This document shows positions 15,215 to 22,952 of a stretch of 25,271 nucleotides of DNA, one piece after another. The notes under the pieces were generated by a model that made no database searches, was not told where the DNA came from, and was given only the letters and a program-made list of their open reading frames with translations. The number at the start of each line of letters is the position of its first letter. The first letter of the stretch is position 1. The stretch covers positions 1-25,271 of the IMG/VR virus record IMGVR_UViG_3300047552_000856, one strand, 5' to 3'. The translations under genes were made by a program, and so were the position numbers. Source of the DNA: a virus.

Positions 15215-15789
15215 TATGCCATCCTCTCTGTTACCTGTCCAGATGCAGCTAATACAGACCATACACCATCCGCTTCTCCAAATAATAACAACTTAGCAAA
15301 ACTTGCAGCTGATTGTCTCAAACTAATAGAGGAACAATCTGATCCCGTTGATCCTATTACTCTTGCACCAGCAATACCACCAGCATTTCCAGAACAATAA
15401 ATAATTAGACTTGCCGTACTACCTCCCGCAGTAGGAGTCCAGCGAATCATTAAAAACTTTCCTGATTCAGCTGATGGCAAACGAGCTGATCCATTTGTCA
15501 TAGTTCCAGTACATGACAAATTAATTACATGATATGTAGATGGCAATACCGGAGGGGAGCTCCCCCCTAAGTCAGATAATACTGTACTACCAGTGCTAAG
15601 ATTAGTTACTGTCAATGATCCATTAGCATTTCTTGCTATTCCTCTCATTTGCTGACTTGTAAAATCTTCCCCTACAAATCCAAATTCAGAAGTAGCATCT
15701 TCTAAGTCAATTTTTCCACCAGCCGCAACACCTAATTCATCTCCATCACTTCGTCTTTGTATCTTAGGTTGATATGTAGCATCACTCAA
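15214..15789 (-). CDS. Putative capsid surface / head fibre protein, TTG start
   Basis: The 191-residue protein begins with TTG (15789-15787), eight bases after a GGAG site; no nearby ATG exists. Residues 1-50 (TYQPKIQRRSDGDELGVAAGGKIDLEDATSEFGFVGEDFTSQQM in outline) look like an extended attachment arm. Residues 80-190 are a beta-rich domain with many S, G and T (STYHVINLSCTGTMTNGSARLP, GKFLMIRWTPTAGGSTASLIIYCSG, AKLLLFGEADGVWSVLAASG). The region HVINLSC....NG.ARLP...SGKFL.I.W resembles small phage surface-protein folds. Location downstream of the capsid gene, plus composition, point to head decoration. I cannot name a family. A hairpin precedes it. Confidence 0.65.
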   Translation of the reverse strand: MSDATYQPKIQRRSDGDELGVAAGGKIDLEDATSEFGFVGEDFTSQQMRGIARNANGSLTVTNLSTGSTVLSDLGGSSPPVLPSTYHVINLSCTGTMTNGSARLPSAESGKFLMIRWTPTAGGSTASLIIYCSGNAGGIAGARVIGSTGSDCSSISLRQSAASFAKLLLFGEADGVWSVLAASGQVTERMA

Positions 15790-15814
15790 TTTAAAATCTC
15801 CTTTCTTTTAAAGA

Positions 15815-15844
15815 GTTGTAGGTAAAATTTAATTTACCTACAAC
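15815..15844 (-). terminator. Perfect 12-bp intergenic hairpin, possible attenuator or processing site
   Basis: GTTGTAGGTAAA (15815-15826) and TTTACCTACAAC (15833-15844) are exact inverted repeats with a six-base loop, in the 64-base gap between two head genes. On the transcribed strand the stem is followed by TCTTTAAAAG rather than a long T run, so it is at best a weak terminator. It may tune expression between the very abundant capsid genes and later genes, or protect the upstream mRNA end. Confidence 0.55.
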
Positions 15845-15853
15845 AAAAACGAA

Positions 15854-16342
15854 TTATAGAGGAAGCGGATCTTGTACCGGCCAAATACCAGGTTTTCCTA
15901 ATTGTACTTGTGCAGCAAAAGACATTGTTGATGGGGCTCCTACTTCACTAATAGCAATTCTTACATATCTTCGTGGACCAATATATCCTACAGCATAAAC
16001 ATTACTTACATTAGCAGAAGTAATACTTTGCCAAATACCGGAATTGAGTGTACTATAAGCACCACCACCACCGACAACAGAATGTAACATCTGACTGGGA
16101 TAAACCTCAGACCATGTATCTACACCAAGAGCAGAAGTAGTGCCATGCTCTAATTTTAATTGAAACCTGTTATCCGCTGAAAAAGCACCACCACCAGTAT
16201 ATTGACCAACGTTAACAGTAAATGTAACAGTTTGATATCCACGTCTATCAACTGTTACTCCGTTAGTTGCTCCACCAGCTGCAACATCTTGCGGTTCAAG
16301 TGCTTGCAGCCATTTAAATTCACTATATCCATCATGTAACAT
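15854..16342 (-). CDS. Putative capsid-associated (decoration) protein
   Basis: The 162-residue protein is encoded directly after the major capsid gene with an AAAGGAGG site. It is a beta-rich, cysteine-free protein. LEPQDVAAGGATNGVTVDRRGYQTVTFTVNVGQYTGGG, FQLKLEHGTTSALG, SGIWQSITSANVSNVYAVGYIGPRRYVRIAISEVGAPSTMSFAAQVQLGKPG and a short proline tail (WPVQDPLPL) are the visible landmarks. The 'YIGP+RYVR+....G.....+.A.V.LG.P' pattern recurs in small proteins after capsid genes in many phages. A decoration or capsid accessory role fits the place, but no characterised family is certain. Confidence 0.72.
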   Translation of the reverse strand: MLHDGYSEFKWLQALEPQDVAAGGATNGVTVDRRGYQTVTFTVNVGQYTGGGAFSADNRFQLKLEHGTTSALGVDTWSEVYPSQMLHSVVGGGGAYSTLNSGIWQSITSANVSNVYAVGYIGPRRYVRIAISEVGAPSTMSFAAQVQLGKPGIWPVQDPLPL

Positions 16343-16365
16343 ATTATATCTCCTCCTTTCTTAAT

Positions 16366-17805
16366 TTAAACAGCAATAACACCAAGTTTAATTGCTTCAA
16401 AATTAAGTACATCACCGCCAACACGCTTGCGGAAATAAAATTCAATAAAAGGTTTTGCAGTGTACGGATCACGCTGTACAGTAATACCAAGTCTATCTAC
16501 GATCATATATGCATCTTTCCACGCAGCTAAAGCAACAGCCAAAGCACCAGCGGAAACAGTCGGCATAGTCGGACTCATACGTACAGGAATATCAAGAATA
16601 TTAGAAGTAGGATCTCCTGCAATCATAGATGGTTTCCAAATATAAGTACCATCACCATATTTCATTTTCATAGCTGCTGCCACTGTACTTCTATTCATCA
16701 CCCATGCTACTGATTGACGATTTAAATAATCTTCTAACAAAGCAAATTTAACACTAATAAAACCATCAGCTGTTAGAGTAGCAGCTGCACCCATATTAAC
16801 CTGTTCAATAGTTCCAAAGGTTGTCCCATTAGCATAAGTTAAAAACCCACGAGGCTGTCCAATACCAGTACCAGAAATAAAAGATACACCCTCAACTCGA
16901 CCCATCTTTTCACCGGCTTTGCTTGATAACCAGTTTTCAACATTTATCGCCGCATCTTCTATCAATTGTTGAGTGATACGAGCTCTGTAATACATATTAT
17001 GTACACCAATCCGGCGCTTATCCCATTTAGGTGTATTCTGCTCACTACCCTGGACAGTTTCAGTTTCCCATCCAGCAGATGCTTCATCAAGATCAGCTAA
17101 CCATTCCATAGCAGAAGTAGTAATTGATTCTACAGAAGCAAGAGAACGAATTATATCACTCTCATACACTTTTTTAATAATCATATTACTCATAGCAACA
17201 GGAACATGAATACCACCATCAGGATCAGAAGCGGACAGCATAGCTTTAGATTCACCAGCTGTAAGTAATCCACCATTCGGATGCCAGTTTTTTCCATCAC
17301 CACGCTGACGAATGTATTTCAAAAAAGCACTATTATAATCACCTAAAAAATTAGCATCATTATTAGCTTTTAAAAAATCTTCTACTTGATTTATTGTGAC
17401 AGATTTTTCTCCACCTGATTGCAAAGAAAGAATAGCTGATACAAATTGTTCAGCCTGTTCTTTCGTATACAATTTTACATTTGGATTACAATCTCCTGAA
17501 CCAGTTCTTTTCATAGCTACTTCAAGATTGTCTAATCTCTGAATAGCTTGTTCCCCTTGTTCTTTGAATTTCTTATCCAAAGTTTCCTGACGTGTGGACA
17601 TATCGACAACCAATTTATCGATAAAGTTTTTATCGTAAGAGTCATCTTTACTACGATCCACAATTTCCTTTAACTTCACATAATTTTTATTTAACTCTGT
17701 AAAGTTATCCTTTACCTGATCCCCAAGCTTGGTAATTTCTTTTTGAATCTGTACAGCAAGCTCTTTGTCTTCTAATGCCAATGCATTAGGATCTCTTTCT
17801 GGCAT
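16366..17805 (-). CDS. Major capsid protein, HK97 fold, with N-terminal delta domain
   Basis: The 479-residue precursor combines a helical scaffold (delta) domain and an HK97-fold shell protein (PF05065). Residues 12-98 are a charged coiled coil (KELAVQIQKEITKLGDQVKDN and onward), ending near KRTGSGD, a plausible cleavage region by the protease next door (inference). The shell part starts around residue 180: LLTAGESKAMLSASDPDGGIHVPVAMSN (180-207), then EWLADLDEASAGWETETVQ, a RARITQQLIEDAAINVENWLS helix, GVSFISGTGIGQPRGFLTY (P-domain), SVAWVMNRSTVAAAMKMKY and a final DYxxx-free RVGGDVLNFEAIKLGVI. It has AAAAGGAG before the ATG. Confidence 0.95.
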   Translation of the reverse strand: MPERDPNALALEDKELAVQIQKEITKLGDQVKDNFTELNKNYVKLKEIVDRSKDDSYDKNFIDKLVVDMSTRQETLDKKFKEQGEQAIQRLDNLEVAMKRTGSGDCNPNVKLYTKEQAEQFVSAILSLQSGGEKSVTINQVEDFLKANNDANFLGDYNSAFLKYIRQRGDGKNWHPNGGLLTAGESKAMLSASDPDGGIHVPVAMSNMIIKKVYESDIIRSLASVESITTSAMEWLADLDEASAGWETETVQGSEQNTPKWDKRRIGVHNMYYRARITQQLIEDAAINVENWLSSKAGEKMGRVEGVSFISGTGIGQPRGFLTYANGTTFGTIEQVNMGAAATLTADGFISVKFALLEDYLNRQSVAWVMNRSTVAAAMKMKYGDGTYIWKPSMIAGDPTSNILDIPVRMSPTMPTVSAGALAVALAAWKDAYMIVDRLGITVQRDPYTAKPFIEFYFRKRVGGDVLNFEAIKLGVIAV

Positions 17806-17831
17806 AGTTCTCTTTCTCCTTTTAAAAAGTT

Positions 17832-18632
17832 TTATTTGCCCTCAGCTGCAACATCTCGCTGCACAGTAGGAATTTCAATTGATCTTAAAGAATTAAGTAG
17901 TCCACCCAATGCTAACTCATCGCTAACATTTTTTAGTCCCCCTAACATAACCTTAAGATCATCATTATAATAAGTCCTTTCATTCTTAAGCGAATGTTTA
18001 CAAAGACTTGTTATATATTTTGCAACACTACGAGATAACCCAGCATCACGCAAAGCCCTCTCCATTTGTGTTGGTGTATTAGCATTTTCAATTGCTGATT
18101 TAACATCAGTTATTATTGCTCTATTATTAGCTGGAAAAGTAACAGGAGATATTTCCCATAAATCTATAAGTTTTAATGTTCTTATGGTATAATCTTTATC
18201 CCATTCAATCGCTTCTTCAATTGGTATTTTTTTACCTTTACTATCTACTCGCAATGGCTCCCAGCCTATAGATAAAGCATTTATAGCTCCCATCTTCATA
18301 AGCTTATAAACATCACCGCCAATTGTAGTTGTTATTTCTATCTGTCCTTTAACTTTTAACCCTTTTTGATTTTCAAAAGTCTCAGGATAAATACCTATAG
18401 GATTATCTGAATTATGATTTTTTAACATTTTAATTCCTAATCCGAATTTTCCACCTTTAATGAGTGTCTCAGAAAAAGCACCATATTTAATTAGATCCCC
18501 ATAGCTATCTGGCTTCCCTCCAAATGTAGAAGCATAACCACTAAAAAATCCTTCATCTGTAATAGCCTCTTTAACAAATAAAAAGTTTTTAGGATCTTCT
18601 ATATAATCATAATTATCAAAATCAAAAGGCAT
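17832..18632 (-). CDS. HK97-family prohead maturation protease
   Basis: I choose ATG 18632 (MPFDFDNYDY), which follows the MuF stop and a GAGGGGGGAA site, over an in-frame upstream ATG that lies within the MuF gene. The 266-residue protein fits peptidase family U35. The predicted catalytic set is His73 in MLKNHNSDNPIG, Ser121 in MGAINALSIGWEP and Glu160 in LIDLWEISPVTFPANN. The segment GYASTFGGKPDSYGDLIKYGAFSETL (residues 32-57) is the usual N-terminal landmark. It removes the capsid delta domain inside the prohead. The C-terminal 80 residues are a variable helical tail that may act in self-assembly. Confidence 0.94.
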   Translation of the reverse strand: MPFDFDNYDYIEDPKNFLFVKEAITDEGFFSGYASTFGGKPDSYGDLIKYGAFSETLIKGGKFGLGIKMLKNHNSDNPIGIYPETFENQKGLKVKGQIEITTTIGGDVYKLMKMGAINALSIGWEPLRVDSKGKKIPIEEAIEWDKDYTIRTLKLIDLWEISPVTFPANNRAIITDVKSAIENANTPTQMERALRDAGLSRSVAKYITSLCKHSLKNERTYYNDDLKVMLGGLKNVSDELALGGLLNSLRSIEIPTVQRDVAAEGK

Positions 18633-18633
18633 T

Positions 18634-19392
18634 TTATTCCCCCCTCTTCTTACTTCTAAATACATGAGTACATCGACAGTTAATTACATTCTCGGCTGAT
18701 CCATCTGGATCACCTGGGAACATTAAATTCTCTCCCCCAACTGTAAAAGGTTGATCTATTTCAACTACTTGCCCAGATGCATGTCTATGAGCTATTCTTG
18801 TTCGTTCATCCTTAGCAGCTAACCACTCTTTAACTTGCATATTCAATTCTTTAGCCATTTCAAATGTTCCCTTGTTAGCTGTTTGATGGGTTTCTGTTCG
18901 TGCTATTCGATTAGCTCTTTTCATAGAATCAATTTTGCCTATGAGTGTTAATCGACTGGCTATTTCTTTATTTGACAGTCCTTCTTCAATGCCAATTCTT
19001 ATTATTCTTTTAATTCTATCCTTAGTTGTTTTATTTACACGAGTAACCTTTTTACCGACATTATTATTTATCCATCTATTTACATGATCCCAAAAAATAG
19101 ATCTTGTTCCTAAGTCATCCTTAGCCTGATTCATTAGCATAGTTGCAAACGCAGTTATTACTCTACGATAAAAAGTTATAAGTAGATTTTTAAAATAATT
19201 AGATTCTTTATCTATAGTGATATCTAAATAATTATCAGGTAATCCTATCTCAACAACACGAGCTGCTCTATTGTACTGTCTAAGCACATAAGCTCTTGAT
19301 CTTCTATAAATAAAAGGCTCAAATCTTTTAAGCATTCTATCAAATACAATCCAAGCGGTTCTTTTAGCTCTTGCATCATTTAGATTTATCAT
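18634..19392 (-). CDS. MuF-like minor head protein (SPP1 gp7 family), C-terminal domain conserved
   Basis: The 252-residue protein belongs to the head morphogenesis MuF group. The last third is diagnostic: EEGLSNKEIASRLTLIGKI (136-154), RIARTETHQTANKGTFEMA (162-180), then W190-LAAKDERTRIAHRHASGQ (191-208), a VGGENLMFPGDPDGSAENVINCRC stretch (218-241). The RTETH and PGDP.GSA..VINCRC motifs are typical. It is shorter than Mu gp30 and lacks any extra toxin-like C-terminal domain. It overlaps the portal gene by an ATGA junction. MuF proteins are packaged minor head components that help portal incorporation and may exit with the DNA. Confidence 0.93.
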   Translation of the reverse strand: MINLNDARAKRTAWIVFDRMLKRFEPFIYRRSRAYVLRQYNRAARVVEIGLPDNYLDITIDKESNYFKNLLITFYRRVITAFATMLMNQAKDDLGTRSIFWDHVNRWINNNVGKKVTRVNKTTKDRIKRIIRIGIEEGLSNKEIASRLTLIGKIDSMKRANRIARTETHQTANKGTFEMAKELNMQVKEWLAAKDERTRIAHRHASGQVVEIDQPFTVGGENLMFPGDPDGSAENVINCRCTHVFRSKKRGE

Positions 19393-20738
19393 TCGTTATT
19401 ACCTTCATCATTAAAACCATTAGGATCATTCGGATCATCTTCAGGAGGCATTACAAAGTTTTCATCTAACGGAACCATAGATGAAGAAACTAAAATATAA
19501 CTGCCTGGCTTTGTAGGATCTGGTCCTTCATATGCTTGCTTGCCGATCATTTCCCGCTTTTCATCTATAGTTAAAAAATCAGCTTCTTTTACTCTTTGCC
19601 ATATTGCATCTCTTCTTATTTGTAAAGCAGGCACCTTATCCAAAGAATAGTCATACATTAAAACAGATTGATTAGTTCCATAAGTTAATCCAAAATGCCA
19701 ATTATTTTTTTCATCTCTATAATAATTAAGTAGGGGTATAACACTATCTTCCCACATAGCTGCTCTTGCCTCTGCATAATTACTATAAGTATTATCTCCT
19801 GGAATTCCTAACATCATCGAAGGAACACCAAATGCTAAACTAATTCTTCTGGCTGTTTCTCTATTAGCTTCTAACCAATCCATTTCAGCAGGTGACCAGT
19901 TATAAGGTTTTGCATCTATTACACCTTCCTCAGATTCAAGAATTAAACTTTTTCCTGCTTCACTTGGTCCCGTTACTTCTGCAAACTGTTTGTCTAATCT
20001 TTCATATTGTTCATCAGTTAATACACCTTTAAATAATAAAAGCATTCCTGGTCTATTCTGATTTTGAATTAGGCGCATATTCCATTCAGTAGCTAAATTA
20101 TTTATGTCTATGTCTCTCGATGCCGGTTCAGTTGCACCCATACCAAAATATTTATTTACAGGGTTAAACATTTTAAGATGTAATAAATCACATTGTCCAG
20201 TTAATTGATCTACAGGCCAATTTACATTTTTACCATCATCCTGATATACATACTTTCCAATTCGACCATTCTTTTGATTTATTTCATAATTTACTTTATC
20301 TGGTTGATGTGTATAAATCTCTTTAGGATAAATATTATTTGGCCCGGATGTTGGTTTAACTCTTTCTTGGTAACTATTACCGGCTAATAATAAATAAGCA
20401 ATAGTTGAATAAACAATTGTAGTATATGATTCCCAGGGATTAGCTCTCAAAAGTATTTTATTAAATGGTGTATTAAATACTTCTGTTTTTTCTCCATTTG
20501 TTTTTTGCTCAAATAATCCCCAAGGAACAGAAGAGCAGGCATCAGCTATAAGTTTAATTGCTTTATAACCAATAACATTTTTCATGTAAGTTTCTTCACA
20601 GTATTTTTTATAATCTTTTTCAGGCCACATAACAGAGGGCAATCCTGTAGCTATAGCTGCAACACGAGATTCCTTCTGTTTAGGTAAAGTGATGTTTTTC
20701 TTTTTAATTTTATCTGTAAAGAAACTAACTATTCCCAT
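19389..20738 (-). CDS. Portal protein, HK97 type
   Basis: The 449-residue protein is the dodecameric vertex ring through which DNA enters. Landmarks: YMKNVIGYKAIKLIADACSSVPWGLFE (51-77), PWESYTTIVYSTIAYLLLAGNSYQERV, a WPVDQLTGQCDLLHLKMFNPV stretch, RDIDINNLATEWNMRLIQNQNRPGMLLLFKG, the clip and crown core ...LDKQFAEVTGPSEAGKSLILESEEG, and NREtaRRISLAFGVPSMMLGIPGDNTYSNYAEARAAMWEDSVIPLL, which is the signature 'FGVPP.LLG..G..TYSN..EA...F+...+.P' of HK97 portals. Its start has a weak AGAAAG site. It overlaps the downstream MuF gene by four bases. Confidence 0.95.
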   Translation of the reverse strand: MGIVSFFTDKIKKKNITLPKQKESRVAAIATGLPSVMWPEKDYKKYCEETYMKNVIGYKAIKLIADACSSVPWGLFEQKTNGEKTEVFNTPFNKILLRANPWESYTTIVYSTIAYLLLAGNSYQERVKPTSGPNNIYPKEIYTHQPDKVNYEINQKNGRIGKYVYQDDGKNVNWPVDQLTGQCDLLHLKMFNPVNKYFGMGATEPASRDIDINNLATEWNMRLIQNQNRPGMLLLFKGVLTDEQYERLDKQFAEVTGPSEAGKSLILESEEGVIDAKPYNWSPAEMDWLEANRETARRISLAFGVPSMMLGIPGDNTYSNYAEARAAMWEDSVIPLLNYYRDEKNNWHFGLTYGTNQSVLMYDYSLDKVPALQIRRDAIWQRVKEADFLTIDEKREMIGKQAYEGPDPTKPGSYILVSSSMVPLDENFVMPPEDDPNDPNGFNDEGNNE

Positions 20739-20742
20739 TTAA

Positions 20743-21021
20743 TTACTTTCTAACCTTTATATAAACTTCAGCATCTCCTGTTAATGCTGCTAACGCTACA
20801 CCATTAACTTCATCCAATACAGCCCATCCATCTGTATAATTAGCTCCATCAGCTACACAGTGATATATAGTTGAATTTTGTGCATCTACTAATAAAGCAG
20901 AATTACCAGCAGCTCCAGCACTAAATACAACTCGTACACCTAACAAATAATGTATTCCAGCTAATGAGTCACCGCTTGCAGTGAAACAAAAATTATTATT
21001 TCCGTTGCCCGTTACAGCCAT
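20743..21021 (-). CDS. Small beta-rich protein of unknown function, possible head decoration
   Basis: A 92-residue protein encoded between the lectin-like gene and the portal, with a good AAGGAG site. It begins MAVTGNGNNNF, then short strands (CFTASGDSLAGIHYLLGVRVVFSAG, NSALLVDAQNSTIYHCVADG, GVALAALTGDAEVYIKV), consistent with a small beta-sandwich. Similar 'F.A..D...G...++G+......AG....L.D..G..I' small proteins occur in phage head or fibre clusters, but no named function is certain. Its place beside the portal may be incidental. Confidence 0.65.
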   Translation of the reverse strand: MAVTGNGNNNFCFTASGDSLAGIHYLLGVRVVFSAGAAGNSALLVDAQNSTIYHCVADGANYTDGWAVLDEVNGVALAALTGDAEVYIKVRK

Positions 21022-21040
21022 TTAAATTCTCCTTATATAC

Positions 21041-22444
21041 TCATGCAGCAATAAACTTCATAGCCGCTTTTAATCTTCTCTTATGACTACTAATATTTTC
21101 AATATATTCAGTCTGCCCCACGTAGCTTTTCCCGATTGCAAAATAGTTATTTGGGGCTGTATCAGCATCGAACGCTTCAATATGCGTACCTTGCCATAAA
21201 CCAAAGCCCGCGACTTTAATCGGAGATTTACTTGTAAAATTAGCGTTTGAAATATCAGCAACTTGTACACCGTCAATCCAAACCTGGATAATCGAAGCAG
21301 CATCTGCATACTTCACATAAGCTCTAACTTTAAAAGCTCTGTTTGTAGGAATAGCTGTTCCTGCCCCAGTCATATTAACAACTGTCCCTGTCCCCGCAGC
21401 ATTGTACCATGTTACTTTCCAGCGATTAATCGCTCCTTCTGTATGCTGACACTCAACTGAAAAAATATAGTCTGCACCAGTAGCAGAAAGATTCACCGAG
21501 CGCTGCGCCATAAGTAGCATATAACCTGGTCCCGGACTAGTCCCATCTTCATTATAAGCACACCCAGCAGGAATGTAGAATTCACCGTAAAAATTAGCTT
21601 CTGTTAATCCCGGTACCCCAACCTGTCGGCCTTCACGACATGCATTGCCGTTAGTGGTGTATTTTATCATTGGAGTACTGGCAATGGTAGCTAATTCGTT
21701 ATAGGTATTACCGGCAGGAGTAAGATACTCAATTTCTAAACTTGGTACATGTCCACCAAAGGAACTGCCAAGATTCAAACAACTGTATGATGCAGGGTTA
21801 TTTCCATCCGCTGCACACAAGGCGTCAACATCAGCCTGCTCTAAAGCATCACTATAAAGCCATAGATCAGACACCTCTACCGGAGCAGGATAATCTGTTG
21901 TTGCTCCAACGTTATAACCAAACAGATTAAAAGCACCTAACGGCATAGCAAAAGCCATCGCTGTACAGTCATCAAGCTTAGTTCCATCGAGCCAGATTTG
22001 CGTGGTCGTACCAACCCTGACTAACGTCAACCGATACCAAGTACCATACGCGTATCCCGTAACAGGTATTAATCTATAAGTAAGTGAAGCATTAAGACAA
22101 ATATCACCTGCCCCATAGAGCGTAAGATACCGGCCGCCTGTCCCTAAAAACCGGGCAATTGTATTCCCTGCTGCTCCATGCACACGAATCAAAAGCGACA
22201 TACTAACAGACGCATCTGGTAAGGTTGTTGTTAAACCGCTCTCACCAAGGTCTGTGCCACCGGCTAACCCTCTAAAGTTATTTGTTAAAAATCCGCGATT
22301 GCTAAGTCCTTTAACTTGCCCTTCTGAATAATGAATAGCTTGCCCTGTGCCAGGAAGTAAATGTGCCGTACCTATAATGTCTGAAACTTGCGTAGGCGAC
22401 ACATAAGCTCTTGTCATCGGGTAATGATGTGTTGGTGTTGCCAT
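21041..22444 (-). CDS. LamG/concanavalin-like carbohydrate-binding protein, probable virion surface protein
   Basis: The 467-residue protein begins with MATPTHHYPM and shows a laminin-G-like beta-sandwich at about residues 78-205: VSMSLLIRVHGAAGNTIARFL, then TWYRLTLVRVGTTTQIWLDGTKL and VEVSDLWLYSDALEQADVDALCAADG, the usual 'RLTLVR....+.+WLDG..+' and 'DLWLY..AL...D+..L' landmarks. The second half (about 225-450) looks like another beta-sandwich, with FYGEFYIPAGCAYNEDG, RAFKVRAYVKY and IIQVWIDGVQVADISNANF. GC content is visibly higher than in adjoining genes. Such lectin domains adorn phage heads or tails or bind host glycans. It stands between spanin-like and portal genes, an odd place for a fibre. 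Confidence 0.78.
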   Translation of the reverse strand: MATPTHHYPMTRAYVSPTQVSDIIGTAHLLPGTGQAIHYSEGQVKGLSNRGFLTNNFRGLAGGTDLGESGLTTTLPDASVSMSLLIRVHGAAGNTIARFLGTGGRYLTLYGAGDICLNASLTYRLIPVTGYAYGTWYRLTLVRVGTTTQIWLDGTKLDDCTAMAFAMPLGAFNLFGYNVGATTDYPAPVEVSDLWLYSDALEQADVDALCAADGNNPASYSCLNLGSSFGGHVPSLEIEYLTPAGNTYNELATIASTPMIKYTTNGNACREGRQVGVPGLTEANFYGEFYIPAGCAYNEDGTSPGPGYMLLMAQRSVNLSATGADYIFSVECQHTEGAINRWKVTWYNAAGTGTVVNMTGAGTAIPTNRAFKVRAYVKYADAASIIQVWIDGVQVADISNANFTSKSPIKVAGFGLWQGTHIEAFDADTAPNNYFAIGKSYVGQTEYIENISSHKRRLKAAMKFIAA

Positions 22445-22445
22445 A

Positions 22446-22952
22446 CTATTTATTTACCTTATAGTAATTAAAATTATTGTTATTCCAACTAACACCACTA
22501 TTATTGATGTTTCCGTTATTATCACTATTTTCTGTGCATCCGAATTCTTTAAGTATTTCTCCAAATCTTCTTGAGTCTGTTTCAACTTTTCTTCCGAGAT
22601 TATCAACTTCTTCTGATAATCTTCTAATGATAATTTCAGCTTGCTCAATTCGTCTGTCTTTTTCTGTTCCGTTTCTCTCAAGCTCTGCAATTCCTGATTC
22701 AAGTAATTGTATATGTCTGGTGCTTTCTGTTTCAAATCCTTGTAATCGTTCAATAGTTTCAATATGCTTTGTATTTGCTTCTGACAGTTCTTTATTGATA
22801 ATGAGTATATCTGATAATTCTGTTGTAATTTTATTAAGCTCTGCTTTATCTCTTCCTGACTGTACTGAGTATCCTGCCCATATACCAATAGCAAAGAAAA
22901 GAATAACTGAAAAACAAACAAAAATAAAAGGAACTTGTATTTTTTCATTCAT
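22446..22952 (-). CDS. i-spanin-like (Rz-type) inner-membrane coiled-coil protein
   Basis: The 168-residue protein starts MNEKIQVPFIFVCFSVILFF, one N-terminal membrane helix (residues 7-28), followed by a long coiled coil with heptad-like leucines and charges from about residue 34 to 135. It ends in an asparagine-rich tail (ENSDNNGNINNSG). That architecture is the one of phage i-spanins, which sit in the inner membrane with a periplasmic coiled coil. Codon choice is natural for this genome (AGA, A/T third positions). Start 22952 has AAAGGA ten bases upstream. Its stop is one base before the next gene's ATG, which fits tight packing. Almost its whole length is shared, in the +1 frame, with a second open frame at 22454-22948. 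Confidence 0.68.
   Translation of the reverse strand: MNEKIQVPFIFVCFSVILFFAIGIWAGYSVQSGRDKAELNKITTELSDILIINKELSEANTKHIETIERLQGFETESTRHIQLLESGIAELERNGTEKDRRIEQAEIIIRRLSEEVDNLGRKVETDSRRFGEILKEFGCTENSDNNGNINNSGVSWNNNNFNYYKVNK
22454..22948 (-). CDS. Nested +1-frame protein: signal peptide, coiled coil and C-terminal membrane helix
   Basis: This 164-residue frame lies wholly inside the i-spanin-like gene, shifted +1, as Rz1 lies in Rz. It starts MKKYKFLLFLFVFQLFFSLLLVYG (a signal-like segment with a possible cut after G24), has a long glutamine- and lysine-rich coiled coil (residues 30-138) and ends with a membrane helix (IIVVLVGITIILI). Its ATG makes an ATGA overlap with the holin-like stop and has an AAGGA site six bases upstream, arguably the better signal of the two frames. 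Differences from a classic o-spanin are the lack of a lipobox cysteine (the only Cys is at about residue 54) and the C-terminal anchor. It may be a u-spanin-like or partner protein. Confidence 0.65.
   Translation of the reverse strand: MKKYKFLLFLFVFQLFFSLLLVYGQDTQYSQEEIKQSLIKLQQNYQIYSLSIKNCQKQIQSILKLLNDYKDLKQKAPDIYNYLNQELQSLRETEQKKTDELSKLKLSLEDYQKKLIISEEKLKQTQEDLEKYLKNSDAQKIVIITETSIIVVLVGITIILITIR

Noticed and set aside
18633-18665. Upstream ATG for the prohead protease
   Set aside because: It would lie inside the MuF gene, whereas ATG 18632 directly follows a strong ribosome-binding site and the MuF stop.
21070-21309. A 79-codon minus-strand frame inside the lectin-like gene
   Set aside because: It is an alternative frame of a well supported LamG-like gene, without its own ribosome-binding site.
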